Source of the DNA: Methanobrevibacter sp.
GTDB lineage: Archaea; Methanobacteriota; Methanobacteria; Methanobacteriales; Methanobacteriaceae
Direction of reading: 5' to 3'
NCBI GenBank assembly: GCA_017407115.1
Contig: JAFQXD010000042.1
Span: 124,001 to 188,000, forward strand
Length of the DNA stretch: 64,000 nucleotides
How positions within the stretch are numbered: the first letter of the stretch is position 1; the number at the start of each line of letters is the position of its first letter. A program made the position numbers and the translations under genes. Shown in pieces: positions 42,912-51,030 of the stretch. The notes under the pieces were generated by a model that was not told the origin of the DNA, ran no database searches, and worked only from the letters and a program-made list of their open reading frames with translations.

Positions 42912-44210
42912 TTAAATACTGTAGTTAGGATTCTTGACCTTGAACGAAACGTTATAGTCGTCACGAAGTCTAAGAACGAAACCTTCTCTCTTATGACTGA
43001 GGTTGTTACCGAAAACGGTATTTGCATCAGATTCTTGAAGCATGATATCAGCACCAGAAACGAATACACCCTTGTCATTTACATGACCTTCTGGTAATTC
43101 GTAATTGTCATCAAGAACTGGAACGAACTTCAATCCCCATTGTTCAGCGAAAAGAACAGAATCTTCAAAATTCAACTTTTCCCACTTGAACAATACCTTT
43201 CTATTTATAGTATCTTCAAAATAGACTTTCTTGTAAAAGTCGAAGAAGATAATATCAGTTCTTGGAAGGTTATAGATATTCTTTTGAATACCTGGACCGA
43301 CATGTTCACCACGGCAGAACCATTCACCTGGAATCTTCTTGATTTTTTCATCAAGACCAAGTCTGAGAACCGTGTCCCAGAAAGGTTTTCCAGAACCATT
43401 CTTATTAAGTTCCCTAGTTCTAGAGCATACACCAATTCTCTTACTTTCCACCTTGCGATGGAAAATCTTATCGAACCAACTTGGTTCAACCTTTTCAGAG
43501 AAAACTGTAATGTTTTGACCTTCGAGCTTTTCGGTCTTAACCCACTTCTTACCCTTGTATTGTTCAAACATCTTGGTGTAAACCTTTTGGACGTTTTCTT
43601 CGTCAGACTTTCCAGGGTTAGTTGGATCCCAAGTTTCAGAAACGTTATGACGCTTCCTCCAGTTACGATACCAAGTATATTTCATGAGTTTACGGACAAA
43701 CCAATTATCCTTTTTCTTGGTATTAAGACCAGCTTCTTCTTCGTCTTGGACAATTTCAGTAATACCGAATTGAAGAGTATAATCCTTACCAACCTTTGCA
43801 TCAGTAATGCCAAGGTCAGATGGCTTGAAAAGAATACCTTGAGAAATAACTCCAAACTTTCCGAGCTTCATACTCTTGATTTTGAACTTCTTATCTCTGA
43901 GAAATTCAAAATATGGGTACTTCGAAGATTCTTGAATTGTCTTGAGAGCACTTTCAATTTCTTCCTTTGTAGCATCTGCTAATTCTCGACCTTCCTTGAT
44001 AGCAGTATATTTAGCACGAAGTTCATCAGACAAACCATCTGGAAGCAACGAGTCAATTTCGACATACATTGCCAAATCACCAGGTTGATATTCACCTTTC
44101 TTAACGACTACAGTATAGTCCATAACCGTAGCAAGTTCAATTCTGTCCGCCCCAGGAATTTCTCGGATGTCCTTAATTCTTACAATATATGCTAATGGTT
44201 TTCCAAACAT
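42912..44210 (-). CDS. RNA ligase, DRB0094/Rnl5-like
   Basis: 432 aa. The N-terminal OB-type domain (AYIVRIKDIREIPGADRIE) matches RNA ligases of the Deinococcus DRB0094 type. The catalytic domain has motif I KLEG (nucleophile K228), motif IV EGFVLRL and motif V SFKVKN near the C-terminus. Seals RNA nicks via an adenylated lysine. Possible roles are repair of tRNAs or other RNAs cut by host defence. Has its own promoter. Confidence 0.82.
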   Translation of the reverse strand: MFGKPLAYIVRIKDIREIPGADRIELATVMDYTVVVKKGEYQPGDLAMYVEIDSLLPDGLSDELRAKYTAIKEGRELADATKEEIESALKTIQESSKYPYFEFLRDKKFKIKSMKLGKFGVISQGILFKPSDLGITDAKVGKDYTLQFGITEIVQDEEEAGLNTKKKDNWFVRKLMKYTWYRNWRKRHNVSETWDPTNPGKSDEENVQKVYTKMFEQYKGKKWVKTEKLEGQNITVFSEKVEPSWFDKIFHRKVESKRIGVCSRTRELNKNGSGKPFWDTVLRLGLDEKIKKIPGEWFCRGEHVGPGIQKNIYNLPRTDIIFFDFYKKVYFEDTINRKVLFKWEKLNFEDSVLFAEQWGLKFVPVLDDNYELPEGHVNDKGVFVSGADIMLQESDANTVFGNNLSHKREGFVLRLRDDYNVSFKVKNPNYSI

Positions 44211-44236
44211 TTTATTATTACCTCTTTGTTGATTAC

Positions 44237-44265
44237 AATATAGAAAAAGGATTGACTTTCGTCAA
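44237..44265 (-). promoter_or_regulatory. fused terminator hairpin and sigma70-type promoter
   Basis: Minus strand GGGGTTGAC-gaaa-GTCAATCCTTTTT hairpin; TTGACG (44260-44265), 17 bp, TATATT (44237-44242). Confidence 0.72.
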
Positions 44266-44293
44266 CCCCTTACACATGATTAAAGGATAATCT

Positions 44294-44524
44294 TTAATAT
44301 ATATTTTTGAATTTTTCAAGCATTTCTTCAACATCCATTCTGAATTTTACAGAACAACCAAGTGGAATAGTATCAATTACTGACTTTTTCCAAACATTAA
44401 TTGTCGCATCAAATTCTTCAGGATCATGAAGTTCTGGTGCTTCGTCGAGTTCGTATGCGATACTATCGACTAATTCTTGAATTTTGTTAAACTTTTCTTT
44501 TACTGTATTTTCAACTGCAATCAT
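44294..44524 (-). CDS. small acidic protein, unknown
   Basis: 76 aa, acidic and helical (AYELDEAPELHDPEEFD). Starts inside the end of the next upstream gene (44511). No family recognised. Confidence 0.5.
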   Translation of the reverse strand: MIAVENTVKEKFNKIQELVDSIAYELDEAPELHDPEEFDATINVWKKSVIDTIPLGCSVKFRMDVEEMLEKFKNIY

Positions 44525-44792
44525 TTATTTCCTTTATGTGATTGGTCAGGAGTTCATGATTGTTGGCAAGAATAGTATATTCAGCTGCATGGACAAACAT
44601 ATCAGTTTCATATTTTTCATCTATGTCCACTTTAGAAGGGTCATAGTCTGAAACTACTCCCTTACTACTGAACTCCATAAAACCTAATATTTTATAACGT
44701 TTGTCTATAATATAGAAATTTATTACATGGGCATTGATGACCCTAGTAATTTTTTTCAAAATTTTCACATTCTTACTAAAAAGTTTAGACAT
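44511..44792 (-). CDS. small hypothetical protein
   Basis: 93 aa, alpha/beta, no motif recognised. Starts 5 bases after the TAG stop of the zinc-ribbon gene and overlaps the following gene by 14 bases; part of a tight four-gene operon. Confidence 0.5.
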   Translation of the reverse strand: MSKLFSKNVKILKKITRVINAHVINFYIIDKRYKILGFMEFSSKGVVSDYDPSKVDIDEKYETDMFVHAAEYTILANNHELLTNHIKEINDCS

Positions 44793-44797
44793 AAATT

Positions 44798-45448
44798 CTA
44801 CTTATCGATATATTCTTCTTTATCCTTTTCAAGCCAATCGTCAATTTCTTTATAGCTTACATGAAGATTTTTATCTTTTCCAAATTGAATATAACCGAAT
44901 GGTTTTTCTTGTACACATTTCATTTCATTAAGGTATTTTTGAATATCCTCTTCAGACAATTCACCTTCTGCATTTCTTAAAATATATTCTCTTGCACAGT
45001 GTTCACAAAGATTAGTTATCCAACCGCCGGTTGTCCAAATAACTCTTTTGCCTTCTTCAGTCCTTGTTTCCTTTCCGCAATATTCACAAATATATTCCGA
45101 TAACCATTCGGCAATAGTTTCAAGGCGTTTATCGCTGCCAAATGTGGTATAAATCCTCAAACCACCGAATTTTTCTTTTATTTGGGTAAAACCAAAACGT
45201 TTTTGTGTTTCTTTGTCCCATGTATCATATTCTGCAAATAACCTTGGAAGATAACGGTTTTTCCAAAGATCTTCCCAACCATATCCATCCCAATACTTAT
45301 AATAATTGCTTTCTAAGTTCTTGCTTTTACCATGATATGTCTGTTTACCTGTCCACACGTTACGAAAACGCAAGAAGGGATATTTATGTAAAAGAGATAA
45401 CATCTCTTCATCTGAAATAGGATATTTAGCATCAGGATAGTGAGACAT
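44798..45448 (-). CDS. zinc-ribbon phage protein, unknown
   Basis: 216 aa. The middle has QIKEKFGGLRIYTTFGSDKR followed by ICEYCGKET and LCEHCAREY, a Cys4 zinc ribbon with a preceding GGLR segment that I recognise from many phage hypothetical proteins of unknown role. Ends in TAG, one of two clear uses of TAG as a normal stop in the window. Start behind AAGGAAA. Confidence 0.6.
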   Translation of the reverse strand: MSHYPDAKYPISDEEMLSLLHKYPFLRFRNVWTGKQTYHGKSKNLESNYYKYWDGYGWEDLWKNRYLPRLFAEYDTWDKETQKRFGFTQIKEKFGGLRIYTTFGSDKRLETIAEWLSEYICEYCGKETRTEEGKRVIWTTGGWITNLCEHCAREYILRNAEGELSEEDIQKYLNEMKCVQEKPFGYIQFGKDKNLHVSYKEIDDWLEKDKEEYIDK

Positions 45449-45465
45449 AATTATTGGTTTCCTTA

Positions 45466-45945
45466 TTAAACGTAATGGTTATAATAACCCATCTTTTCCG
45501 CTGTATCGACTTCTTTTTGAATAATATCTACATTACCTCTTGTAGGATTTGCAAATCCAACAGAACCTCCGAGAGGTGACCAGAAGATAATGTCATAATC
45601 CTTTAATTGTAAACCATCAAGAATATTTTTCCATCTAGGATTACGTGTATCAACCGTTTGAACTTCTTCAAGCGGATTCATAAATACTACCTTATCGATA
45701 AGGCAAGTTTCAAAAAGATGATTTGTTGTTCCAATATCTGTAACACCTTCTACAACAGCAGTCTTAATGATCGGCTTTGTAAAATACATGTAAAGCGTAG
45801 GAATTCTGAAATTAATAGGAAGTTTATTTTCCTTTCGCCAGTTCTGAATTGCTGCTCTGATTTCAGAACCAATCATTGCTGTAACGACAGAATGATTCTT
45901 TTTCTTTTCATTATTGTAGATATAAATAGGTGTTTTAACTGACAT
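45466..45945 (-). CDS. hypothetical protein
   Basis: 159 aa from ATG 45945, which has GGAG 7 bases upstream; a longer frame to 45996 would run through the promoter. Alpha/beta composition with FWSPLGGSVGFANP near the C-terminus. The Ser/Gly-rich loop suggests a nucleotide or phosphate site, but no family is recognised. Confidence 0.5.
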   Translation of the reverse strand: MSVKTPIYIYNNEKKKNHSVVTAMIGSEIRAAIQNWRKENKLPINFRIPTLYMYFTKPIIKTAVVEGVTDIGTTNHLFETCLIDKVVFMNPLEEVQTVDTRNPRWKNILDGLQLKDYDIIFWSPLGGSVGFANPTRGNVDIIQKEVDTAEKMGYYNHYV

Positions 45946-45967
45946 AGAATTCTCCAAATTTTTGTAA

Positions 45968-45996
45968 AATATAATAAAAAATAGGGTTATTGTCAA
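45968..45996 (-). promoter_or_regulatory. fused terminator hairpin and sigma70-type promoter
   Basis: Minus strand ATAGGGTT-gacaat-AACCCTAT stem and T-run; TTGACA (45991-45996) overlaps stem and loop, 17 bp to TATATT (45968-45973). Confidence 0.75.
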
Positions 45997-46029
45997 CCCT
46001 ATCTTTTAGTTATTAGCTATTAATTCATA

Positions 46030-46245
46030 TTATTCACCAACCGGAGTATCAGACAACATAGTAATACCGCCTTGGCCATTAGTATAACTTACTACTGTTC
46101 CACCGCGATGGTCCATAATAACAAAATTAAGATTCTCTGCTTGTAAAAGTGCTGCAACAACAGAATTGTACTTATTAGGTGTTTCTTGAGTTGCTGCCAT
46201 CTTAAGCAGGGTAGTAATGAGTGAATTAAGTTTCTTCTCGTCCAT
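46030..46245 (-). CDS. small hypothetical protein
   Basis: 71 aa, helical N-terminus then a Gly-rich beta segment (MDHRGGTVVSYTNGQGG). Start behind AAGGAAC. No family recognised. Confidence 0.5.
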   Translation of the reverse strand: MDEKKLNSLITTLLKMAATQETPNKYNSVVAALLQAENLNFVIMDHRGGTVVSYTNGQGGITMLSDTPVGE

Positions 46246-46374
46246 ATTGTTCCTTCTTTTTACTATTTGTTTAATAATTCTGATTAATTTCTATATAACA
46301 ATGCTTTATGTTGCATCGATTTATTATATTGATATAAAGTCTTGTTCCAGTTTTCATATTTTCCTTAATAATCA

Positions 46375-46815
46375 TTATGCTTCATCTAATAAAATATGTG
46401 AAAGAAATCCAAAGAAATATCCAGTCGCAATTGTTATACATAATGAAAGATTATTAAAATTATAATACGATGCAGCAAATATACCAAGAGATGAAATTAT
46501 GCCGAATACTCCAGAATGTATAAATCCCCTATGACTGAAAAACTGCGGGATAATGGAATACAATAGTAATAAAAATCCCCAAAACGGTTCTCCAGAAAAG
46601 AACAAGTATGTTGCACCTATTGCATATAATAAATACATGAACATACTGGAATGAGATTTGATATCCATATCAGGCGTCAGCGCACCACAAAGACCACCAA
46701 GGAAAGGTAACATCAAAGTAGCATTCCAATCTGGATATTGGTCTACACTAAAAATACCGGTAGCTATTGTACCTACCGTTAAACCAGCAATTAAATGTGG
46801 TTCAAAACTACTCAT
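46375..46815 (-). CDS. YdjM-like membrane-bound metal-dependent hydrolase
   Basis: 146 aa, four or five membrane helices. PDMDIKSHSS, SHRGFIHS and GFLSHILLD provide the Asp/His ligands of the YdjM (DUF457) family of inner-membrane putative hydrolases. Starts directly after the TAG of the upstream small membrane-protein gene. Substrate unknown. Confidence 0.65.
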   Translation of the reverse strand: MSSFEPHLIAGLTVGTIATGIFSVDQYPDWNATLMLPFLGGLCGALTPDMDIKSHSSMFMYLLYAIGATYLFFSGEPFWGFLLLLYSIIPQFFSHRGFIHSGVFGIISSLGIFAASYYNFNNLSLCITIATGYFFGFLSHILLDEA

Positions 46816-46992
46816 CTAAGGATTCTCCGAACAAAAAGCCATAATACCACCTACAACTGGACTACCGAATGCCCAATAACCGATTACACCAGGATGCGCA
46901 CCAAATATATAAACACCAATCAAAAATACAGGTAATCCTATTACTATTTCAAAAGCAATAGTGATTATTAGAAATAATATAAACTTATCCAT
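46816..46992 (-). CDS. small two-helix membrane protein
   Basis: 58 aa, ATG 46992 to TAG 46816. Two hydrophobic helices (about 4-31 and 36-53). Follows the tmRNA gene by 30 bases and is followed immediately by the YdjM-like gene. No good Shine-Dalgarno site. Function unknown. Confidence 0.5.
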   Translation of the reverse strand: MDKFILFLIITIAFEIVIGLPVFLIGVYIFGAHPGVIGYWAFGSPVVGGIMAFCSENP

Positions 46993-47022
46993 TTTATAAT
47001 TCTAATTTGTCAACACTTTTAA

Positions 47023-47373
47023 TGGACCCGAGGGGAGTCGAACCCCTGTCTTAAGTAACTTTAATATCCGTTCCTACAAGTTTTTCCTTCGAATTTACTT
47101 ATTCATTACATTTATGCCCTGAAGGTCGGCGTCAATGTAAACTAGCCTGTAAACTTCAGAAATAATACACAGACTTAATTATTTCCTAATCCATTATGCG
47201 ACCGAACTTTATACCCAATGGATGAACGGTATAGGCTCAGTGTTGCTATAAATTAAGCAGCCATTGCGTAAGTGTTAGCACTTATCTTTTTCAGACTTTT
47301 TTACAAGAACCCTCGTCTGAGACCTTGACTTGCAACTAATATCTCTATCACCCAATCGAAACCAGACGAGCCC
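47023..47373 (-). ncRNA. ssrA: transfer-messenger RNA
   Basis: One-piece tmRNA of 351 nt. The 5' GGGCTCG pairs with 3' CGGGTCC (7 bp, two wobbles); the T-arm is AGGGG-TTCGACT-CCCCT; the 5' region has GGTTTCGATTGGGT. The tag frame (47253-47279) encodes ANTYAMAA then TAA, ending in the Ala-Ala recognised by tail-specific proteases. The 3' CCA is not encoded (the discriminator A is followed by TTA), so it would be added by the host enzyme. Rescues stalled ribosomes together with host SmpB; no SmpB gene is seen in this window. Confidence 0.92.
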
Positions 47374-47382
47374 AATATTTAA

Positions 47383-47411
47383 AATATAATAAAACTAAAT
47401 AATGTTGTCAA
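47383..47411 (-). promoter_or_regulatory. sigma70-type promoter of the tmRNA gene
   Basis: Minus strand TTGACA (47406-47411), 17 bp, TATATT (47383-47388), 9 bases before the mature 5' end. It overlaps the last codons of the GIY-YIG gene. Confidence 0.8.
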
Positions 47412-48247
47412 CCCCTATTTTCAATATATTTAAAATGATAATTATTTGTCTGTTTATATTTACCATTACAACACCAAATAATACAATGTTTATTTAAATT
47501 CATTTGCCTTGCTGCTTCAGAGGCAGATTCAAAAATTTGTTGAGTTTCAATGCAAAGAACTTGTTTTTTATTTGGTTTTGCTTGTCTACAATAATATTGT
47601 TTTAATGTTATATTATATTCTTGTAAATATTTATCTATTTGTTGACAAGATTCAATAAATTCATTTATATTATCAGTTATTTTACAAAATCTATAATTTA
47701 ACGCATGGTTATCTTGACCATTTATGACATGTCTAATTGATTCTTTACCTATTCCCAATTCTTTAGCTGCTTTGCCTATTGATGGATAATATTTGTTCGT
47801 TTCATAACAAAATATAACTATCTGATTAGGATCTATTTTATACTTATTACTTTCTCTAATATTAATTAATTGTTCTTCTGTTAATTTACGACCAGTATTG
47901 GCTTTTCTAATTTTTTCTTTTTGTTCTTCAGACATTATAAAATGTCTACCCAAATTGCCATCACCACCTAAAGTTTTATTATATCCAAAATTTTTATCTG
48001 TTGAATTATATAAATTTATCCAAAACTGTTCTCTTTCATTTAATAATTCACGTTGACATTCTTCGATAATTTCAAATTCAAAATTATCTGTCCCATATTT
48101 TTCAAATGCTCTTGCTAAATGAGGATTTAATTTCGCATTTGGTGATAATTCTTGTCGCCATCGTCTATTAATGTCATTAGATTGACCAATATAACATTTG
48201 CCATTAATTTTATTTGTTATTTTATAAATTCCACAAATTTTTGTCAT
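47408..48247 (-). CDS. GIY-YIG homing endonuclease with NUMOD modules
   Basis: 279 aa. GIY-YIG domain at 5-95 (GIYKITN; CYIGQS; catalytic Arg in RRWRQELS; late Glu in ECQRELLNEREQFWI), then a NUMOD3-type segment (LGRHFIMSEEQKEKIRKANTGRKL) and two NUMOD1-like repeats (VIFCYETNKYYPSIGKAAKEL; VLCIETQQIFESASEAARQM). Sits between nadE and the tmRNA gene, as homing genes often do between conserved genes. Preceded by a double-hairpin RNA with complementary loops. Confidence 0.88.
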   Translation of the reverse strand: MTKICGIYKITNKINGKCYIGQSNDINRRWRQELSPNAKLNPHLARAFEKYGTDNFEFEIIEECQRELLNEREQFWINLYNSTDKNFGYNKTLGGDGNLGRHFIMSEEQKEKIRKANTGRKLTEEQLINIRESNKYKIDPNQIVIFCYETNKYYPSIGKAAKELGIGKESIRHVINGQDNHALNYRFCKITDNINEFIESCQQIDKYLQEYNITLKQYYCRQAKPNKKQVLCIETQQIFESASEAARQMNLNKHCIIWCCNGKYKQTNNYHFKYIENRG

Positions 48248-48262
48248 AATATTAAATAAAAA

Positions 48263-48355
48263 GAACGATTAAAACACGCTATTGTGGAAGTTTCGTATTT
48301 TAACCGTTCCAAAATTTTTATTTACGTAAGAATAAAACTTCCACATATTATTCTT
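48263..48355 (-). promoter_or_regulatory. double-hairpin kissing RNA before the GIY-YIG gene
   Basis: On the minus strand the first hairpin pairs 48349-48355 with 48328-48334 (7 bp); its loop contains a 10-nt segment (48335-48344) exactly complementary to 48284-48293 in the loop of the second hairpin, a 16-bp stem (48294-48309 with 48263-48278, two wobbles). A late box TATAAATA (48364-48371) lies upstream of both. It ends 16 bases before the ATG. The design resembles the H2-H3 pair of the other endonuclease RNAs but the sequences are unrelated. Confidence 0.7.
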
Positions 48356-48391
48356 TTATAATATATTTATAATTTTATTCTTTTAAAATAA

Positions 48392-49138
48392 TTAAATACC
48401 AAAATTGTCTTTAAAATAATCTGGAAGATGTGGATCAAACTTTGGTAATCTAATCAGTTCAAGTTTAAATCTATTGGCATTAAATTTTTGCATAATTAAA
48501 TCATAATGTTCACCTTTAATACCAAATCTAATTAAATCAGATAATTCTTTATAAGTAAATCCGAGTTTTTCTTCATCTGTTAATGGCTGAAGACCATCAA
48601 TTGGTGTTTTATGAGTAAGTTCATAAGGAAGACCAAGGTCATCGCCAATTTCAATAACTTCAGAAACAGTTAACATACCAAGTGGGCTAAAACTTCCAAC
48701 AGAATCACCCCAAAGAGTTGCATATCCAACAACATCTTCATTTCTTTGACATGTATTGGCCATCAACCAGCCATGAGTTTGAGCAGTGACCATAATCTGA
48801 TTAGTACGAATTCTTGCACCAACATTAGTCTTTGCGTCATAGGACTTATCAGCACCCGGAACAAGAGCAAGAGATTCCTTAACTAATGTTTCAATATCCT
48901 GAACATCATAATCGATACCAAGATGGTCAACAAGCTTATAGGAACAAGAAATATCTTTCTGAATTCCACATGGAAGCAAAACGCCATGAACATGTTCCTT
49001 ACCAAGTGCTGCGACGCCAATAGCAGCGACAACAGAACTATCCTTGCCGCCAGAAATACCAAGAACCATATCTGTTTTACCAAGCTTATCGAATGTTTCC
49101 TTGGTCCAATTTACAACTTGCTGAGTTAATTCTTTCAT
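48392..49138 (-). CDS. nadE: NH3-dependent NAD synthetase
   Basis: 248 aa, about the size of single-domain bacterial NadE. PP-loop ATPase motif SGGKDSS (29-35); later RIRTNQIMVTAQTHGW, GYATLWGDSVGSFSPLGMLTVSEV and LPYELTHKTPIDGLQP are family signatures. Converts nicotinate adenine dinucleotide to NAD. With PncA and PncB in the same strand region it gives most of the Preiss-Handler salvage route; the adenylyltransferase (NadD) step is not seen in this window. Confidence 0.9.
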   Translation of the reverse strand: MKELTQQVVNWTKETFDKLGKTDMVLGISGGKDSSVVAAIGVAALGKEHVHGVLLPCGIQKDISCSYKLVDHLGIDYDVQDIETLVKESLALVPGADKSYDAKTNVGARIRTNQIMVTAQTHGWLMANTCQRNEDVVGYATLWGDSVGSFSPLGMLTVSEVIEIGDDLGLPYELTHKTPIDGLQPLTDEEKLGFTYKELSDLIRFGIKGEHYDLIMQKFNANRFKLELIRLPKFDPHLPDYFKDNFGI

Positions 49139-49219
49139 AATTTTATCCTTATATTAAATTTTAAATCTTATATTATCAAAGATAGAAAAGAAATATAAAG
49201 CGAAATGTAAATTTATTTT

Positions 49220-49363
49220 TTACTTTCCCTCTCCCTTCTCGAACCAACGAAGTTCTTGAAGTTGCTTTCTAATGTCATTAAATGTATTTCTTTCCTTGAT
49301 AATTACACCTCCAACTAGTGTAATCCCCAAAAGTGCCAAAACGGCTTTAAAAATTTTATTCAT
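49220..49363 (-). CDS. small single-pass membrane protein
   Basis: 47 aa, ATG 49363 behind AAAAAGGAT, stop 49220. One membrane helix (about 5-22), then a charged amphipathic tail (FNDIRKQLQELRWFEKGEGK). Function unknown. Confidence 0.5.
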   Translation of the reverse strand: MNKIFKAVLALLGITLVGGVIIKERNTFNDIRKQLQELRWFEKGEGK

Positions 49364-49392
49364 AATATATCCTTTTTAAAATGTCTGGCACA

Positions 49393-49421
49393 AATATAGT
49401 AAATTTTACTTAAATTGTAAA
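49393..49421 (-). promoter_or_regulatory. sigma70-type promoter
   Basis: Minus strand TTTACA (49416-49421), 17 bp, TATATT (49393-49398), upstream of the 47-aa membrane-protein gene. Confidence 0.65.
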
Positions 49422-49423
49422 CC

Positions 49424-49810
49424 TTACTTCTTTTTTAATAATTCTGTAAATTTATCAGCTAATTTACCAGCATCTGATTTTTCTCTTTCCTGAAACATTG
49501 GGTCAACTTTCTTTTTAGGAGGAGTTGATTTTGCTTTAGGATAATGTTGTGGAAAATTACCTTTAATTTTTTGTCTTGGATATGATGGGTCATGTGCAGA
49601 CATAAATCTATTGCATCTTTTATCAATATCATCAAGATTTTTTTCAATCTTTTCGATACCAGCTTCTATAGATTTAATAGTTGCATCTACTGAATCATTA
49701 GCGCCTGGAATAGTCTTAATCCATTTACCAAATTTTTGATCATGTGGTTCAGGACCAAGAACATGCCAGCCCATGTCTTCCATTATACCTTTTACATCAT
49801 CTAAGTTCAT
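49424..49810 (-). CDS. hypothetical protein with degenerate capsid-targeting leader
   Basis: 128 aa from ATG 49810, preferred because GAGG lies 9 bases upstream and the resulting start MNLDDVKGIMEDMGW resembles the shared leader; an ATG at 49825 overlaps the preceding stop and is also possible. The leader ends VLGPE instead of (L/I)xE, so cleavage is doubtful. A helical middle is followed by a basic Lys/Pro-rich tail. Confidence 0.5.
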   Translation of the reverse strand: MNLDDVKGIMEDMGWHVLGPEPHDQKFGKWIKTIPGANDSVDATIKSIEAGIEKIEKNLDDIDKRCNRFMSAHDPSYPRQKIKGNFPQHYPKAKSTPPKKKVDPMFQEREKSDAGKLADKFTELLKKK

Positions 49811-49821
49811 GTATAGATACC

Positions 49822-50634
49822 TCATTCTAGTATTTCTTTAAATACTTTGTAATTAGTATCATCCTTTCCACAATAGACAGCAAATTCAATATTCTTGAAG
49901 AAGAGTTTTCCGATTTCCAAAGCTTTCTTGTAAGCCTTAGCTACAATTTCAGGTGGGTTTTTGAATGCTCCACAACCGAATGCACCAAGAATAATTGTTT
50001 CATCACCATGAAATGCAGCTAAGTTAAGAATATGAGTTGCTCTGCGGAAATGAATATCAAACAATTCTTCATCAGTAACGTTTGGTTTTTCGCCACGCTC
50101 ATGGTTGTAAGCGTTTGCAGGTGTTTCACGAAGATTAGGTGCTGCACAAGTAATTACATTTACAGAGAATGGACGATACAATAAGTTATAATTGTCCGAT
50201 TTGATAATTTGAATATTGGGTGTGTAAATTGCATCATTGTTATGAAGTGCATTTCCATGTTCTTTATGTGGTTTATAAAAGATTTTGTCAAATTTCGGGT
50301 CAGACAAAACATTATAAAGTGTAGAACAACGACAAAGACATTCTTCTTGTGCATTAGAACCCTTTGTTACACCGCCGCCAGGATTAGTAGCAGACGCAAA
50401 ATTGAGAACTGCTACTTTACCAGTATATTTTCTTGTCGCATCAAAAGAACTACTCTTAGTAACCTTAACAATTCCTGGAGTTTTTTTCTCGCAGAAAAAG
50501 TCAATCGTCATATTATCGGCAAGAAAATACGAATTTTCAATCGAATACTTAATAGAATTCTGTAAGGTTTTATCCTTATTAATTAATTCTTGAGTATGAT
50601 TAAAAATTTTAATATTTTCTTCTTTACTAGCCAT
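49822..50634 (-). CDS. microbial-type poly(ADP-ribose) glycohydrolase-like protein
   Basis: 270 aa. Macro-type fold with the PARG signature NPGGGVTKGSNAQEE (GGG 86-88, QEE 96-98), FASATNPGG before it and ILGAFGCGAFKNPP (about 220), all typical of the TIGR02452/PARG-like family. Removes ADP-ribose from proteins or other acceptors. In a phage it could reverse ADP-ribosylation by host defence or recycle ADP-ribose; the NAD-synthesis genes nearby support an NAD/ADP-ribose theme. Confidence 0.8.
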   Translation of the reverse strand: MASKEENIKIFNHTQELINKDKTLQNSIKYSIENSYFLADNMTIDFFCEKKTPGIVKVTKSSSFDATRKYTGKVAVLNFASATNPGGGVTKGSNAQEECLCRCSTLYNVLSDPKFDKIFYKPHKEHGNALHNNDAIYTPNIQIIKSDNYNLLYRPFSVNVITCAAPNLRETPANAYNHERGEKPNVTDEELFDIHFRRATHILNLAAFHGDETIILGAFGCGAFKNPPEIVAKAYKKALEIGKLFFKNIEFAVYCGKDDTNYKVFKEILE

Positions 50635-50636
50635 GA

Positions 50637-50921
50637 TTAAGCCTTAAACATATCATCACACTTCAAGAGCAAACGATCAATCTTGGGTTGAATCATCTTT
50701 TGATTATACGGATCATCGCCGACAATATCATTCTTGGTCCAGTGGCAGAGTCTACCGATAATAAGGAACCACAAGATGTTTGCAAGCGGTGACAGAATGA
50801 CAATATCAAACACACTTGGATGGAACGGAACATGGTCCATTCTATGACCAACATAAAGTGCGATAATGCCAGCTGCATACATTGCAATGACAGTGAAAAT
50901 GATAGTAGTGATTGTAGTCAT
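50637..50921 (-). CDS. small two-helix membrane protein
   Basis: 94 aa with two membrane helices (about 3-24 and 38-60), then a charged helical tail (DPYNQKMIQPKIDRLL). Starts after its own promoter; the PARG-like gene follows by 2 bases. Function unknown. Confidence 0.5.
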   Translation of the reverse strand: MTTITTIIFTVIAMYAAGIIALYVGHRMDHVPFHPSVFDIVILSPLANILWFLIIGRLCHWTKNDIVGDDPYNQKMIQPKIDRLLLKCDDMFKA

Positions 50922-50954
50922 GTTTATTTTTCCTTTGGTTATAGTTTTTTATAA

Positions 50955-50983
50955 AATATAATAAAAAGCAGGGTTGTTGTCAA
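50955..50983 (-). promoter_or_regulatory. fused terminator hairpin and sigma70-type promoter
   Basis: Minus strand GCAGGGTT-gacaac-AACCCTGC stem and T-run; TTGACA (50978-50983), 17 bp, TATATT (50955-50960). It ends the PspA-like gene and starts the next operon. Confidence 0.78.
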
Positions 50984-51030
50984 CCCTGCTTAGTGATTTT
51001 ATTTAGGAGAATAGGATAAATCCTTTTTTA

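Noticed and set aside
47374-47407. tRNA genes near the tmRNA
   Set aside because: No cloverleaf or T-arm sequence other than that of the tmRNA was found in this or any other gap by eye.
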